Part shown: positions 16,569 to 25,172 of the stretch, one piece after another | How the letters are laid out: every line of letters starts with the position of its first letter | Numbering within the stretch: position 1 is the first letter of the stretch | Source: Tissierellia bacterium | Lineage (GTDB): Bacteria; Bacillota; Clostridia; Tissierellales; Peptoniphilaceae | DNA length: 36,330 nucleotides | Assembly (NCBI GenBank): GCA_030537855.1 | Contig: JAUNVD010000019.1 | Coordinates: 1-36,330 of the forward strand | Direction of reading: 5' to 3' | The notes under the pieces: generated by a model | Told to the model about the DNA's origin: nothing | The model's database searches: none | The model's input: the letters and a program-made list of their open reading frames with translations, nothing else | Position numbers and translations under genes: made by a program

Positions 16569-18883
16569 ATTTTTTCCTCTAGTACTATTTTGTAATAAGA
16601 AACAAAAGATGGTGGAAACTCTTCTTTTCGCGAAGTGAAAAAAATAATCTGACGTTTTTTTCCAATCTTGTCCAGTAATTTCCAAGTCTGTAACAGTCTT
16701 TTATGGTCAAAATGGTTCATGGTGTCGTCTAATAGTAAAGGACTTTTCCCACCTCCAAAATATTTAGCCATAGCAAGGCGATACGCTAAATACACTTGAT
16801 CTAAAGTGCCTGTACTTAAGAAGGGACCATCTTTTCGAATCATAGTATCTTTCTCCATAATTGACGGATTCCCGTTATTCATTATAAAAGAATCATATCT
16901 TTCTTCCGTCATTATTGATAGATAATCATTCAACATATTTTTAAATTCTTTCTGATATTCGTTCCCAAATCTTTTTGAACTTTCAATAAATCCTTTGATT
17001 GTCAAGTCCAATGCTCGTTTCATTTTATCTAATTCTTTAAATTTTTCTTCTAATTGTAATCTTTCTTCTCTTAGATTTGCCCAGGATTTCATATATCCTT
17101 CTAATTGATGTAATCCTTCATTGATTCGAATCATTTCTTTTTCTAATTCAATTTGTTCGTTCTCTACCTGAGTTAACTGATTTTCAACTTCTTCATAGGA
17201 TTGTTTTGGTAATTCTTTAAATGTCATTTCATGATTGCTGATATGATCTTCCATTTTTTTAATTGACTGACTTATCAGAGCTAACTCTTTTTCTATATCT
17301 TTTTGCTCTTCAAATAATCTATGAGCTTTTTCCAAATCATCTTCTTTCACCTTAGGATACTTTTTAGAAAACTCTTTTTGATCTTTTTCTAATTTAGAAA
17401 TTCTATCTTCTAGTTCTTTCATTTGAAAGATAAGTTCTTTTCTTCTCTTATCTCTCTCTATATCTTTTCCATTTCCTCGGTAAAATAAAGAAATCCCTTC
17501 TTCCACTGAAGAAAAATCATATTTTATCGACATCTTTTCCCAAAATTTCTCCCAAATTTCTTTATTTTTATAATATTTGTTTATTTCCTCCTTGAGAGAA
17601 TTAATTTCATATTCTAGAAGATGAAATTCTTTTCTCCTTCTTGAATTTTTAATAGAAAGTTTGATTAAAATTCCTATCCCTAATAGTATCGGTAAAGAAA
17701 AAAGGGATTTTTTAAATGTGTAAAGCCAAATTGCTATCACTATACTAAGAACAAAAAGACAAATTCCTAATACAAGATCTTTATTTTTTTTCTTATCTAT
17801 TTTATTTTTACTATTCTCTTTCAAAGAGAGTCGTTTCTCTTTTTCTTGAATATTGTCCTTTGGTTTTTCTAAGTTTCTAAACAATTCACAATCTTTAGAA
17901 TCTAAACTTTTATCTTCTGTTGAAATCTTCGAATATTCTAATTGACAAGCATCAAGTTGAGGATATAAAAGTCGCAATTCTCCTCGATTCTTTATATATA
18001 TATCTCGTTCTTCTAAAAATTCTTGGGTAAAAATTGGTCCAAGTTTTAATTTTCTTTCTAAATTTTTTTTTCTATCTTTTAAGCTCTCAAACTCTTTATA
18101 ATCCTGATATTTTTTATAGTCTTTCCATTCTTCCGCCAATTGATTCAAAGAACTTTTTGCTTCTTCTAGTTTCTTCTTTATATCTAATGTTACAGAAAGG
18201 TCATGTTCTAAACCTCTATATTTCCTAATATATGGTAATAATTCTTTTTGCTTTTTTTCATTTTCTTCTAAAGAAAACCTTAAACTTCCTATTTCTGTAC
18301 TTTTCCGTGATGTTCTTCCTATTTCTTCTCTTTTATCTTCTAATCTTTTTATCACTTGATTTCTAATGGATCCTTCTTCTTTATGATTTAATTCGTTCCA
18401 CAAACTTTGAAGCTCCCCTTCCATAGAAGGAGTGAAAAGATTTAGTTGGCCAATATAGGATGTATTTGTAAAAATCTCTTGACCAAAGCCTAGAAAATAA
18501 TGACCACATTGGGGAATTCGAGAGGATTGGAAAAGATTAATTTCATCTGTTATTTCTCTACCTTCATCAACAAGAAAAATCCTTAACTCCTCTTGACCCT
18601 TTTCAAAGTTTCGTTCTAAGCGATACCCTCTTCCTTGAAATCTACATTCCATAGCTCCTCTATATGGTCCTTGAATAGGTCTATAGCGATCTTTTTTTTC
18701 AAGATAAACCGTTCTTTTCCTACCTGGTTTAATAAAGTCATAAAACATACCAAAAATAAAGTCGGAAATTGTGGTTTTTCCGGCTTCATTGTATCCATGG
18801 ATAATATTAATTCCTGGTTTTATGTCTATATATTTATTTTTGAATTGTCCAAAATTTATGAGTTCCAGACTTAATATTTCCAT
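16565..18883 (-). CDS. YhaN-like SMC/SbcC-type ATPase with internal membrane helices
   Basis: 772 residues. Walker A GYNEAGKTT is at 30-38, with a YhaN-type N-terminal domain including RYRP and YRLER. Long coiled coils run at about 160-360 and 415-640. The ABC signature region STGTLDQVYLAYRLA is at 690-704 and Walker B LLLDDT at 716-721, followed by an HFD. Two hydrophobic helices (about 368-388 and 393-411) interrupt the coiled coil with a lysine-rich approach, so the protein may be membrane-tethered in its middle. With YhaO it resembles SbcC/SbcD or Rad50/Mre11. It overlaps yhaO by 13 nt. It is shorter than Bacillus YhaN. Confidence 0.85.
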   Translation of the reverse strand: MEILSLELINFGQFKNKYIDIKPGINIIHGYNEAGKTTISDFIFGMFYDFIKPGRKRTVYLEKKDRYRPIQGPYRGAMECRFQGRGYRLERNFEKGQEELRIFLVDEGREITDEINLFQSSRIPQCGHYFLGFGQEIFTNTSYIGQLNLFTPSMEGELQSLWNELNHKEEGSIRNQVIKRLEDKREEIGRTSRKSTEIGSLRFSLEENEKKQKELLPYIRKYRGLEHDLSVTLDIKKKLEEAKSSLNQLAEEWKDYKKYQDYKEFESLKDRKKNLERKLKLGPIFTQEFLEERDIYIKNRGELRLLYPQLDACQLEYSKISTEDKSLDSKDCELFRNLEKPKDNIQEKEKRLSLKENSKNKIDKKKNKDLVLGICLFVLSIVIAIWLYTFKKSLFSLPILLGIGILIKLSIKNSRRRKEFHLLEYEINSLKEEINKYYKNKEIWEKFWEKMSIKYDFSSVEEGISLFYRGNGKDIERDKRRKELIFQMKELEDRISKLEKDQKEFSKKYPKVKEDDLEKAHRLFEEQKDIEKELALISQSIKKMEDHISNHEMTFKELPKQSYEEVENQLTQVENEQIELEKEMIRINEGLHQLEGYMKSWANLREERLQLEEKFKELDKMKRALDLTIKGFIESSKRFGNEYQKEFKNMLNDYLSIMTEERYDSFIMNNGNPSIMEKDTMIRKDGPFLSTGTLDQVYLAYRLAMAKYFGGGKSPLLLDDTMNHFDHKRLLQTWKLLDKIGKKRQIIFFTSRKEEFPPSFVSYYKIVLEEKI

Positions 18884-19938
18884 AAGGAATCTCCTTTTAA
18901 TTCCATAAGACCAATTTTTATCCCAAGATTTTTAATCTCTTCGCTTTCGTCTGAAGAAGCAATATACTCAATAAAGTGAGAAATAAACTCACCTTCTTCG
19001 CCTTTTAATAAATACTCAATATCCCAAGGGCTTTCAGTTTCATCTATGATTTCTACAAAATCACCATATGGTTTTAAGCTTTCTTCTAACTCTTCGAAAG
19101 ACCAGAATTCAGGGGAATCTCCAGTTACTTTTATGCGATAACAAGTATTAGCTTCGTTCATCTTTTCTTTTAAAGTATGAAATACTTCCATAAAGTCTTC
19201 AGAATCTTTTAAAGAATAATCTATTGTTTGGAAAAAGCGATAGCTTAATGGGCGATATTCAAACTGGGACTTTCCATTTTCCACTACTCCAGATATATAT
19301 CCATGATTACCAATGTCTTTAAAAGACATTGGTACAGTAGAACCTGGATAGGCCATATTATTTCCAAGAAAAGGCTTATGAATGTGACCAAGAGCTATAT
19401 ATGTGAAGTGTTTCAAATCTCTTTCCTGAAAAGGTAAGTAATCATTACCATTTAAAGTCCCATGTAAAAGAAGTATATTGTCACCATTATCTAAAATTGG
19501 AAAATTTTGAAATTCAACCTTTTTGTTCCAAAGTGCTGAATTCCACGAAAAACCCATAATCCTTATATTCTTTTCTTCCCAGTCATAGTATTCCACTGAC
19601 TCCTTTGAAAAAATGGTAATATGTTTCGAAAAATTCATTTGTAATAAATAAGAATCTTTTCTTAAAAAATCATGGTTCCCCCCTATTATAAAAACCTTAA
19701 TAGGAGCTAAAGATTCTAAAAGCTCACCTAATCTATGATAGTCACTAATGGTAAAGTACTCTCTCTCATAAATATCACCTGAGAGAAAGAGAGCATCGAT
19801 GCTCTCTTTCTTACAGTTAATGATTATTTCTTCAAAAGCTTTCCAAAGTTCTTCCCTTCTCTTACGACTCATTTCAATACCATGCCCCTGACGAAATCTT
19901 CGCCCTAAATGAAGGTCTGCAACGTGGAAAAAACGCAT
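18871..19938 (-). CDS. YhaO-like DNA repair exonuclease (SbcD/Mre11 type metallophosphoesterase)
   Basis: 355 residues. Phosphoesterase motifs in order: VADLHLGRRF, LSGDIYER, GGNHDF, LHGTLNG and ALGHIHKP, the Mre11/SbcD/YhaO arrangement. The C-terminal 130 residues form a separate cap region. Its pairing with the coiled-coil ATPase downstream (13-nt overlap) is the basis for the nuclease assignment. It is expected to process DNA ends or hairpins in an ATP-regulated complex. It lies 10 nt downstream of the isochorismatase-like gene in the same operon. Confidence 0.87.
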   Translation of the reverse strand: MRFFHVADLHLGRRFRQGHGIEMSRKRREELWKAFEEIIINCKKESIDALFLSGDIYEREYFTISDYHRLGELLESLAPIKVFIIGGNHDFLRKDSYLLQMNFSKHITIFSKESVEYYDWEEKNIRIMGFSWNSALWNKKVEFQNFPILDNGDNILLLHGTLNGNDYLPFQERDLKHFTYIALGHIHKPFLGNNMAYPGSTVPMSFKDIGNHGYISGVVENGKSQFEYRPLSYRFFQTIDYSLKDSEDFMEVFHTLKEKMNEANTCYRIKVTGDSPEFWSFEELEESLKPYGDFVEIIDETESPWDIEYLLKGEEGEFISHFIEYIASSDESEEIKNLGIKIGLMELKGDSLWKY

Positions 19939-19948
19939 AATTTACTCC

Positions 19949-20503
19949 TTATTTAATTAGGTTTTGCACTTCTTTAAATTCTGGTAAAGTGCTTTTTACA
20001 CATAGTTGGAACAAAATAGTTTCCGTATTATTGACAACAGCACCCATTTTACTCATTAAATCTAACGCGTTTTTAGTATTTTTTTCATCTCGACTACTTA
20101 CTGCTCCAAATGGTACAAAGACCTCATAACCAGCTTCTAAAAGATCAATCACTGAATTGAGTACACAAATATGGGTTTCCATACCTACAACGATAAATTG
20201 TTTTTTCCCCATTTTCTCAACAGCATCTTTAATTTCTTCTTCCCCAAAAATTCCAAAATGAACTTTGTCATAAGATGGTGCATTTGGTGCTAGATCTATT
20301 AATTCTTGATTAGTATCTCCCAAACCTTTTTTATATTGTGTGGTAAATACAATAGGAATATCTAAAATATTTGCTGCCTTTATTAAAAGTTGAGTTTCTT
20401 TTTTCATTTCCTCTTCATTTGCCACAGCCTTAGCTAAAGAATCTTGAATATCTATTATCATCAAAGCAACATCCTTACGATTTACCCTATAATTTTTATT
20501 CAT
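19949..20503 (-). CDS. Isochorismatase-family cysteine hydrolase
   Basis: 184 residues. The catalytic triad is visible as D18 in LMIIDIQDSL, K80 in SYDKVHFG and C113 in GMETHICVLNS, with the cis-peptide segment GMETH before the Cys. This is the nicotinamidase/isochorismatase-like hydrolase fold. It lacks a clear nicotinamidase zinc site, and the shape resembles YcaC-like hydrolases of unknown substrate. Its ATG follows directly on the stop of the degenerate PfkB-like gene. Confidence 0.87.
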   Translation of the reverse strand: MNKNYRVNRKDVALMIIDIQDSLAKAVANEEEMKKETQLLIKAANILDIPIVFTTQYKKGLGDTNQELIDLAPNAPSYDKVHFGIFGEEEIKDAVEKMGKKQFIVVGMETHICVLNSVIDLLEAGYEVFVPFGAVSSRDEKNTKNALDLMSKMGAVVNNTETILFQLCVKSTLPEFKEVQNLIK

Positions 20504-21418
20504 TTAAATCTCCTTTACTTTAAATTTATTCATGGTTTCTTTTATTTTTGCACTGTCTAAGGGTTTGCGTCCAAAGTATTCTTCCACCTGACCAATAGCA
20601 ACCCCCAACTTTAAAATAGTCTCCCAATCATATTTTCTTTCAATTCCTAAAGCAATACCAGTTGCTACAAAGTTCATATTCAACTGGAAATCCTTTGGTT
20701 TATCGGAAGAAAGTCGAAACGTTTTTTCTTTGGTACATAAAATAGCTCCAGTATCTTTACTTATGATTAAAACATTTCCTACACCTTGGTCAAAAAGTAT
20801 ATTTGCTGCTTTTTCCGCTTCATGGGAAAAATTGATTTTTAAATTCGTCCATTTTTCTAAATCTTCTTTTTTGACTAAAAGGAAATAAGGTTTTTCTCCA
20901 ATTATCTTATCTAAGTCCTTTTCATTCGTATATACAACATTTGGAATTGCCTTTTGGTATGCGATACGCACACATTCTGAGAAAAATTCTCCTGTGAAAT
21001 AATCTCTTTCTTGCTGAAGTAAAAGAGCAACATGAGCATTCGGTAACTGTTCCTGAAACTTTATAAAGAGACCATTGATTTCCTCCCTTGTTAGTCTTGG
21101 CATTGGAGAATATAAAAACGTAGATTCTTTCGAATCTTGTATTAATACTTCTTCTTGGATACTATCCTTTATTGTAACATCTTCAATGGTTAAATAGGGG
21201 TTCCCTAATTTTTCTTTATATATAGGTCCAATCTCCTTATCAAAATAGGTTACTAATAGGACCTCTTCTTTAGATTGGGCAATTAAATTAGCACAACTTG
21301 TTCCAATCCCTTGAGAAAAGACCATTTCATGCTTGAATTCATTTGCAACCTTTAACCTAAAATCATCTACAAGAAATTCTCGAATCAGTTTAGGGTTCCC
21401 ATCAATGGTTATAATCAT
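20504..21418 (-). CDS. Degenerate PfkB/1-phosphofructokinase-fold protein, probable pseudokinase
   Basis: 304 residues. The order of elements follows 1-phosphofructokinase/tagatose kinase: N-terminal substrate strand (IITIDGNPKLIREF), a GxG-type loop (SQGIGTSCANLI for the usual GGKGINVA), PMPRLTREEI, DKIIGEKPYFLLVKKEDLEKW (for KPN-EEL), GVGNVLIISKDTGAILCTK, then a segment matching xSFVAGxxxG. At the catalytic site GAGDSF reads QLNMNF (245-250): the catalytic Asp is Met and the anion-hole glycines are gone. The reading frame is intact and coupled on both sides, so it is not a decaying pseudogene. I infer a non-catalytic sugar-phosphate or nucleotide-binding protein. Family assignment rests on fold order and weak similarity. 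Confidence 0.6.
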   Translation of the reverse strand: MIITIDGNPKLIREFLVDDFRLKVANEFKHEMVFSQGIGTSCANLIAQSKEEVLLVTYFDKEIGPIYKEKLGNPYLTIEDVTIKDSIQEEVLIQDSKESTFLYSPMPRLTREEINGLFIKFQEQLPNAHVALLLQQERDYFTGEFFSECVRIAYQKAIPNVVYTNEKDLDKIIGEKPYFLLVKKEDLEKWTNLKINFSHEAEKAANILFDQGVGNVLIISKDTGAILCTKEKTFRLSSDKPKDFQLNMNFVATGIALGIERKYDWETILKLGVAIGQVEEYFGRKPLDSAKIKETMNKFKVKEI

Positions 21419-21427
21419 AAAGTCCTC

Positions 21428-23119
21428 CTATTTTACATCTTCCAATCTTTCCAATACAATGGTTTTAATCTTTGAAAGCTTATCATCCCTTTCTTCTGGA
21501 GATTTCCCTTTCACATAGATATATAATTTTATCTTCGGTTCTGTCCCTGATGGTCTGATACAAAACCATGATTCATCTTCTAAAGTGTACCTTAGCAAAT
21601 TTGTTGCTCCAATATTATAGTACTCTTGATATCCATCTTTAAAATCAATCACTTCTATAACTTTACAATCTCCAATTTCTTTAAAAGGTTTGTTTCGGAT
21701 TTCATTCATCATTCGTAAAATCCTTTCACTCCCCTCTTTTCCATCAAGAACAAGGGATGTTAAGTCTTCTCCATAATAGCCATGTTTTTTATAAAGCTCT
21801 TCTAAAACATCATATAAGGACTTACCCTGTTTTTTATAATATCCTGCCATTTCTACAATCATCATAGAAGTTACCACAGCATCTTTATCTCGGACATAGT
21901 CTCCATAGACATACCCTATACTTTCTTCATACCCAAAAACAAATTGGAATTCATCAGTATCATCCCAGAAGTTAGGTAATGCACAAATATTTTTAAATCC
22001 TGTTAAGGTTTGAAACGTATGGATACCTGTATCTTTAACAATATCAAAACCCATATTCCCTGTTACTACCGATTTTACAATGGCTCCCTTTTCTGGTAAA
22101 GTTCCCATTTCTTCCCTACTGTGAATAATATAATCAATAAGAAGAGCTCCCATTTGATTACCATTGATAAAAATGTATCCATCTCCATTTTTTGACATAG
22201 CAGCCACTCTGTCACAGTCAGGATCTGTAGCTAAAATAAGATCGGCATTCTTCTCTTTTCCATACTTTAAAGCATATTCAAAGGCCTTAGGGTCTTCAGG
22301 ATTAGGATAACCTACCGTTGCAAAAGTCCCATCAGGACATTCCTGCTCAGGTACAACAAAAATATTTTCAAAACCTCTATCTTTTAGAACCTTGCGCACA
22401 GGAAGATTCCCAGTCCCATTTAGAGGAGTATAAATAACCATGATATCTTTATCAATATCATCATGTATTTTCATATCTAAAGTTTTTGCATAATATCTTT
22501 CTTCCACTTCTTGAGGTACGGTTAATATTAAACCCTGATTCTTCCCTTCTTGGAAATCCATGGTTTTAACATCTTCTAATGAAAGTTGATCGATTTCTTT
22601 TACAATTTCTTCAGCTTTATCCTCAAGGATTTGGGAACCTTTTTCCCAGTACACCTTGTATCCATTATACTCCCTTGGATTATGACTGGCTGTTATAACA
22701 ATACCAGAAATTGTACCAATATCTCGTACCGCATACGATAACATTGGAGTGGGACGAATATCATCAAAAAGATAGGTTCGAATTCCATTTCCTGCAAATA
22801 CAGAAGCCGCAATTTCAGAAAATTCTTTGGACATTATCCGAACATCCCTTGCAATGACCACACCTTTTTCCATCGCTTCTTTCCCATACTTCTTAATAGT
22901 ATTTGCCAAACCTTGAGTCGTTTTTCCAATAACATATGGATTCATACGATTCGTTCCTGCTCCTAGCTTTCCCCTAAGACCAGCTTTTCCAAATTCTAAA
23001 AATAGATAAAATCGATCTTCCAATTCCTTTTCATCTTCAATAGCTCTTAGTTCTTCCTTCGTTTCTTTATCAATCAAAGGATGATCTAACCATTCCTGTA
23101 ATCTTTTTTTATAGTCCAT
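21428..23119 (-). CDS. Phosphoglucomutase/phosphomannomutase (alpha-D-phosphohexomutase)
   Basis: 563 residues, the size of Firmicute PgcA-type enzymes. The phosphoserine loop TASHNPREYNGYK has S145, the metal loop DPDCDR is at 299-304, sugar-binding GYEESIGY follows, and phosphate-binding RPSGTEPKIKLY is at 522-533. It interconverts glucose-1- and glucose-6-phosphate (and possibly mannose phosphates), feeding UDP-glucose and cell-envelope polymers. It lies 2 nt after the ybaK-like gene, and the degenerate PfkB protein follows 9 nt later. The symbol pgcA would be reasonable but is not certain. Confidence 0.92.
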   Translation of the reverse strand: MDYKKRLQEWLDHPLIDKETKEELRAIEDEKELEDRFYLFLEFGKAGLRGKLGAGTNRMNPYVIGKTTQGLANTIKKYGKEAMEKGVVIARDVRIMSKEFSEIAASVFAGNGIRTYLFDDIRPTPMLSYAVRDIGTISGIVITASHNPREYNGYKVYWEKGSQILEDKAEEIVKEIDQLSLEDVKTMDFQEGKNQGLILTVPQEVEERYYAKTLDMKIHDDIDKDIMVIYTPLNGTGNLPVRKVLKDRGFENIFVVPEQECPDGTFATVGYPNPEDPKAFEYALKYGKEKNADLILATDPDCDRVAAMSKNGDGYIFINGNQMGALLIDYIIHSREEMGTLPEKGAIVKSVVTGNMGFDIVKDTGIHTFQTLTGFKNICALPNFWDDTDEFQFVFGYEESIGYVYGDYVRDKDAVVTSMMIVEMAGYYKKQGKSLYDVLEELYKKHGYYGEDLTSLVLDGKEGSERILRMMNEIRNKPFKEIGDCKVIEVIDFKDGYQEYYNIGATNLLRYTLEDESWFCIRPSGTEPKIKLYIYVKGKSPEERDDKLSKIKTIVLERLEDVK

Positions 23120-23121
23120 AT

Positions 23122-23589
23122 TTACTCCTTTAACACATCCACAAATCTAATATCCATAACATTTTTTAAATCATTAGCATTTAATTTTAATTGAATCCCT
23201 CGTTTACCACCACTGATGTATATATACTCTTTCTTCTTTGCATCTTGATGAAAAAATGTAGGGTACTGTTTTTTCATTCCAATAGATGTACATCCCCCTT
23301 TAATATATCCAGTTTTATGCAGTAGATCTTTAACTGGCAACATTTCCAACTTTTTTACACCAAGAATTTCTGCTCCCTTCTTTAGGTCTAATTCCCCATT
23401 AGAAGGTATGACAAAAACAAAGTATTGATCCTTACTATGTGTGACTAAAGTTTTATATACAAGATTTGCTGGTTCTCCTGTAATACTTGCTACCTCCATC
23501 CCACTATGAAAGGATGTTCCATCATATTCTATGGCCTCATAAGGAATCCCATAATCATCTAAAATTCTCATAGCATTTGTTTTTTTCAT
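23122..23589 (-). CDS. ybaK: YbaK-type Cys-tRNA(Pro)/aminoacyl-tRNA deacylase
   Basis: 155 residues from the chosen ATG (MKKTNAMRILDDYG). YbaK family features: the catalytic-lysine segment VYKTLVT, KKGAEILGVKKLEM, KTGYIKGGCTSIGMKK and a C-terminal SGGKRGIQLKL. It hydrolyses mischarged Cys-tRNA(Pro). The frame is open for 18 more codons upstream, but the -10 box (23624-23629) lies inside that extension, so transcription begins after it; AAGGTG 6 nt before 23589 fits. It is the first gene of the long operon. Confidence 0.88.
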   Translation of the reverse strand: MKKTNAMRILDDYGIPYEAIEYDGTSFHSGMEVASITGEPANLVYKTLVTHSKDQYFVFVIPSNGELDLKKGAEILGVKKLEMLPVKDLLHKTGYIKGGCTSIGMKKQYPTFFHQDAKKKEYIYISGGKRGIQLKLNANDLKNVMDIRFVDVLKE

Positions 23590-23623
23590 AGTAGCACCTT
23601 GTACTTCCTTTCTTCTAATCCCT

Positions 23624-23629
23624 ATTATA
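23624..23629 (-). promoter_or_regulatory. -10 box of the ybaK-pgm-yhaON operon
   Basis: Minus strand reads GGTATAATAGGG. The -35 region is only a T-rich stretch (TTTCTTTTTCTTTG) at the right distance, with no clear hexamer. Its position between 23589 and 23643 decides the ybaK start codon. Confidence 0.55.
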
Positions 23630-23666
23630 CCATAGGTTTTCAAAGAAAAAGAAAGGACTATAACAA

Positions 23667-23693
23667 AAAACCCTTGCTATAGACAAAGGTTTT
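23667..23693 (-). terminator. Terminator of the znu operon
   Basis: Minus strand: AAAACCTTTG, 7-nt loop, CAAGGGTTTT, then TTGTT. One G-T mismatch in a 10-bp stem. It lies 4 nt after the ZnuB stop. Confidence 0.8.
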
Positions 23694-23697
23694 AATG

Positions 23698-24495
23698 TTA
23701 CTGATTCTTTTTAAAAAGTAATAAAATAACTAAAGTAAAAACACCTAAAAGTACAATGGTACCACCTGGTTTTAACCCTAGGTAAAAGGCAATCACCAAT
23801 CCTAATTCTGTAAAAAGAAAACCAAAACCAACACTTAGCAAAGTGGTTTGGAAGTACCCTAAACCAAAACGTAATGCACAAGATACAGGAAGAACCATTA
23901 AAGAGGAAATAATAAGAACTCCAACAGTCCTTGCAGATATTGCTATGGTAATTGCCGTTAAAATCATAAAAAGTCGATTTACTTGATCCACCTTGACCCC
24001 AGAAAGATCTGCAGATATCGAATCGAATGATATATAAAGTAAATCTTTATATAAAAAACTTAGAAATAGAAAAACTAAAAAGCTAACGATCAAAATCATC
24101 AACCATTCAAAATCTGTAATGGCTACAATACTTCCAAATAAAAAGGATTCAATATTAGCAGAACCTTTTACAAATCCAGAAAGGATAGAAGCTACTCCAA
24201 TTCCACCACTCATAATAATGGCTGTAGAAACTTCTTCATAACCAGGAAATCTCTTATTAATAAATTCCATACCAAGACTTGCAAAAAGACAGATCCCAAT
24301 GGCACCTAAGATTGGATTGATTCCTAGAATTAGACCTAACATAACTCCAGCTAAACTAACATGACTAAGAGCATCACCAATCATAGATACTCTCTTATTA
24401 ACTACTACAATCCCAATAGATGGGATGATTATAGACAGACATAGTCCAACAATCATAGCTCGAATCATATAAGAATATTGAAATAAAGAAATCAT
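23698..24495 (-). CDS. Metal ABC transporter permease (ZnuB family)
   Basis: 265 residues with about 7-8 hydrophobic helices. Typical ABC-3 family segments: NKRVSMIGDALSHVSLAGV near the N-terminus (the ATPase-contacting loop), GTIVLLGVFTL at the C-terminus and ARTVGVLIISSLMVLPVS in the core. It forms the membrane channel for zinc or manganese import. Its ATG overlaps the ATPase stop by 4 bp. The neighbouring Fur-family regulator favours zinc. Confidence 0.9.
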   Translation of the reverse strand: MISLFQYSYMIRAMIVGLCLSIIIPSIGIVVVNKRVSMIGDALSHVSLAGVMLGLILGINPILGAIGICLFASLGMEFINKRFPGYEEVSTAIIMSGGIGVASILSGFVKGSANIESFLFGSIVAITDFEWLMILIVSFLVFLFLSFLYKDLLYISFDSISADLSGVKVDQVNRLFMILTAITIAISARTVGVLIISSLMVLPVSCALRFGLGYFQTTLLSVGFGFLFTELGLVIAFYLGLKPGGTIVLLGVFTLVILLLFKKNQ

Positions 24496-25172
24496 AAAGA
24501 AACCTCCTTACACTCCCCAGATTCCAATAAAATAACTTTATCTACATAATTCTTAATATCATCAGGGTCATGGGATATCATTAGAATCGAAAGATTATTT
24601 TTTTTATGAAGATGACCAATAAAATCGAAGAGTTCCTTCTTTGAATCCTTATCAATACCTATTGTAGGTTCATCAAATAAGAGAAAACTTGGCTGATGAA
24701 CTAGAGCCTTCGCCAAAAGAGCCTTTTGTCTTTGACCACCAGACAAATTTCCAAATATCATATTTTCCATCCCTTTTAGTCCAACAGTATGGATAATTTC
24801 TCTAATCATTTCTTTATGATGAGGAAGTAATCTCTTCCAACCATTTAACCGAGGATATAAAGATAATCCTACCAATTCCTGTAGGGTGATTGGAAAATGA
24901 ATTTTATTTCCACTTCCTAACTGAGGAACATAGCCAATGGTACCATTTTTAACCATCTTCGATACAGGAACTCCTTGGAAATAAATATTCCCTGAAAGTG
25001 GTTTACATTGGCCTAGTAGTAATTTACAAAAAGTACTCTTACCCTCTCCATTACTTCCCATGAAAAGATAAAATTTTCCTTCTTCCATGGAAAAATTTAA
25101 GTTGTTGAAAATTAATTCTTTACCATAACCAAAACTTACATCTTTAAAAGATACAATCAAATTTTTTGTCAT
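24492..25172 (-). CDS. Metal ABC transporter ATP-binding protein (ZnuC family)
   Basis: 226 residues. Walker A GSNGEGKST is at 39-47, the Q-loop is YVPQLGSGNK, the signature is NLSGGQRQK, Walker B is LLFDEPTIGID and the switch His is in MISHDPDD. Powers uptake through the ZnuB-like permease. The start overlaps the ZnuA-like stop by 4 bp. Confidence 0.92.
   Translation of the reverse strand: MTKNLIVSFKDVSFGYGKELIFNNLNFSMEEGKFYLFMGSNGEGKSTFCKLLLGQCKPLSGNIYFQGVPVSKMVKNGTIGYVPQLGSGNKIHFPITLQELVGLSLYPRLNGWKRLLPHHKEMIREIIHTVGLKGMENMIFGNLSGGQRQKALLAKALVHQPSFLLFDEPTIGIDKDSKKELFDFIGHLHKKNNLSILMISHDPDDIKNYVDKVILLESGECKEVSL

Noticed and set aside
16569-16685. 39-codon N-terminal extension of the metallophosphoesterase
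   Set aside because: It lies within the YhaN-like gene and lacks an SD; the family start MRIWAIGDIH is directly preceded by AGAGG.
23590-23643. 18-codon N-terminal extension of the YbaK-like protein
   Set aside because: The -10 box lies inside it and the canonical YbaK N-terminus begins at 23589.
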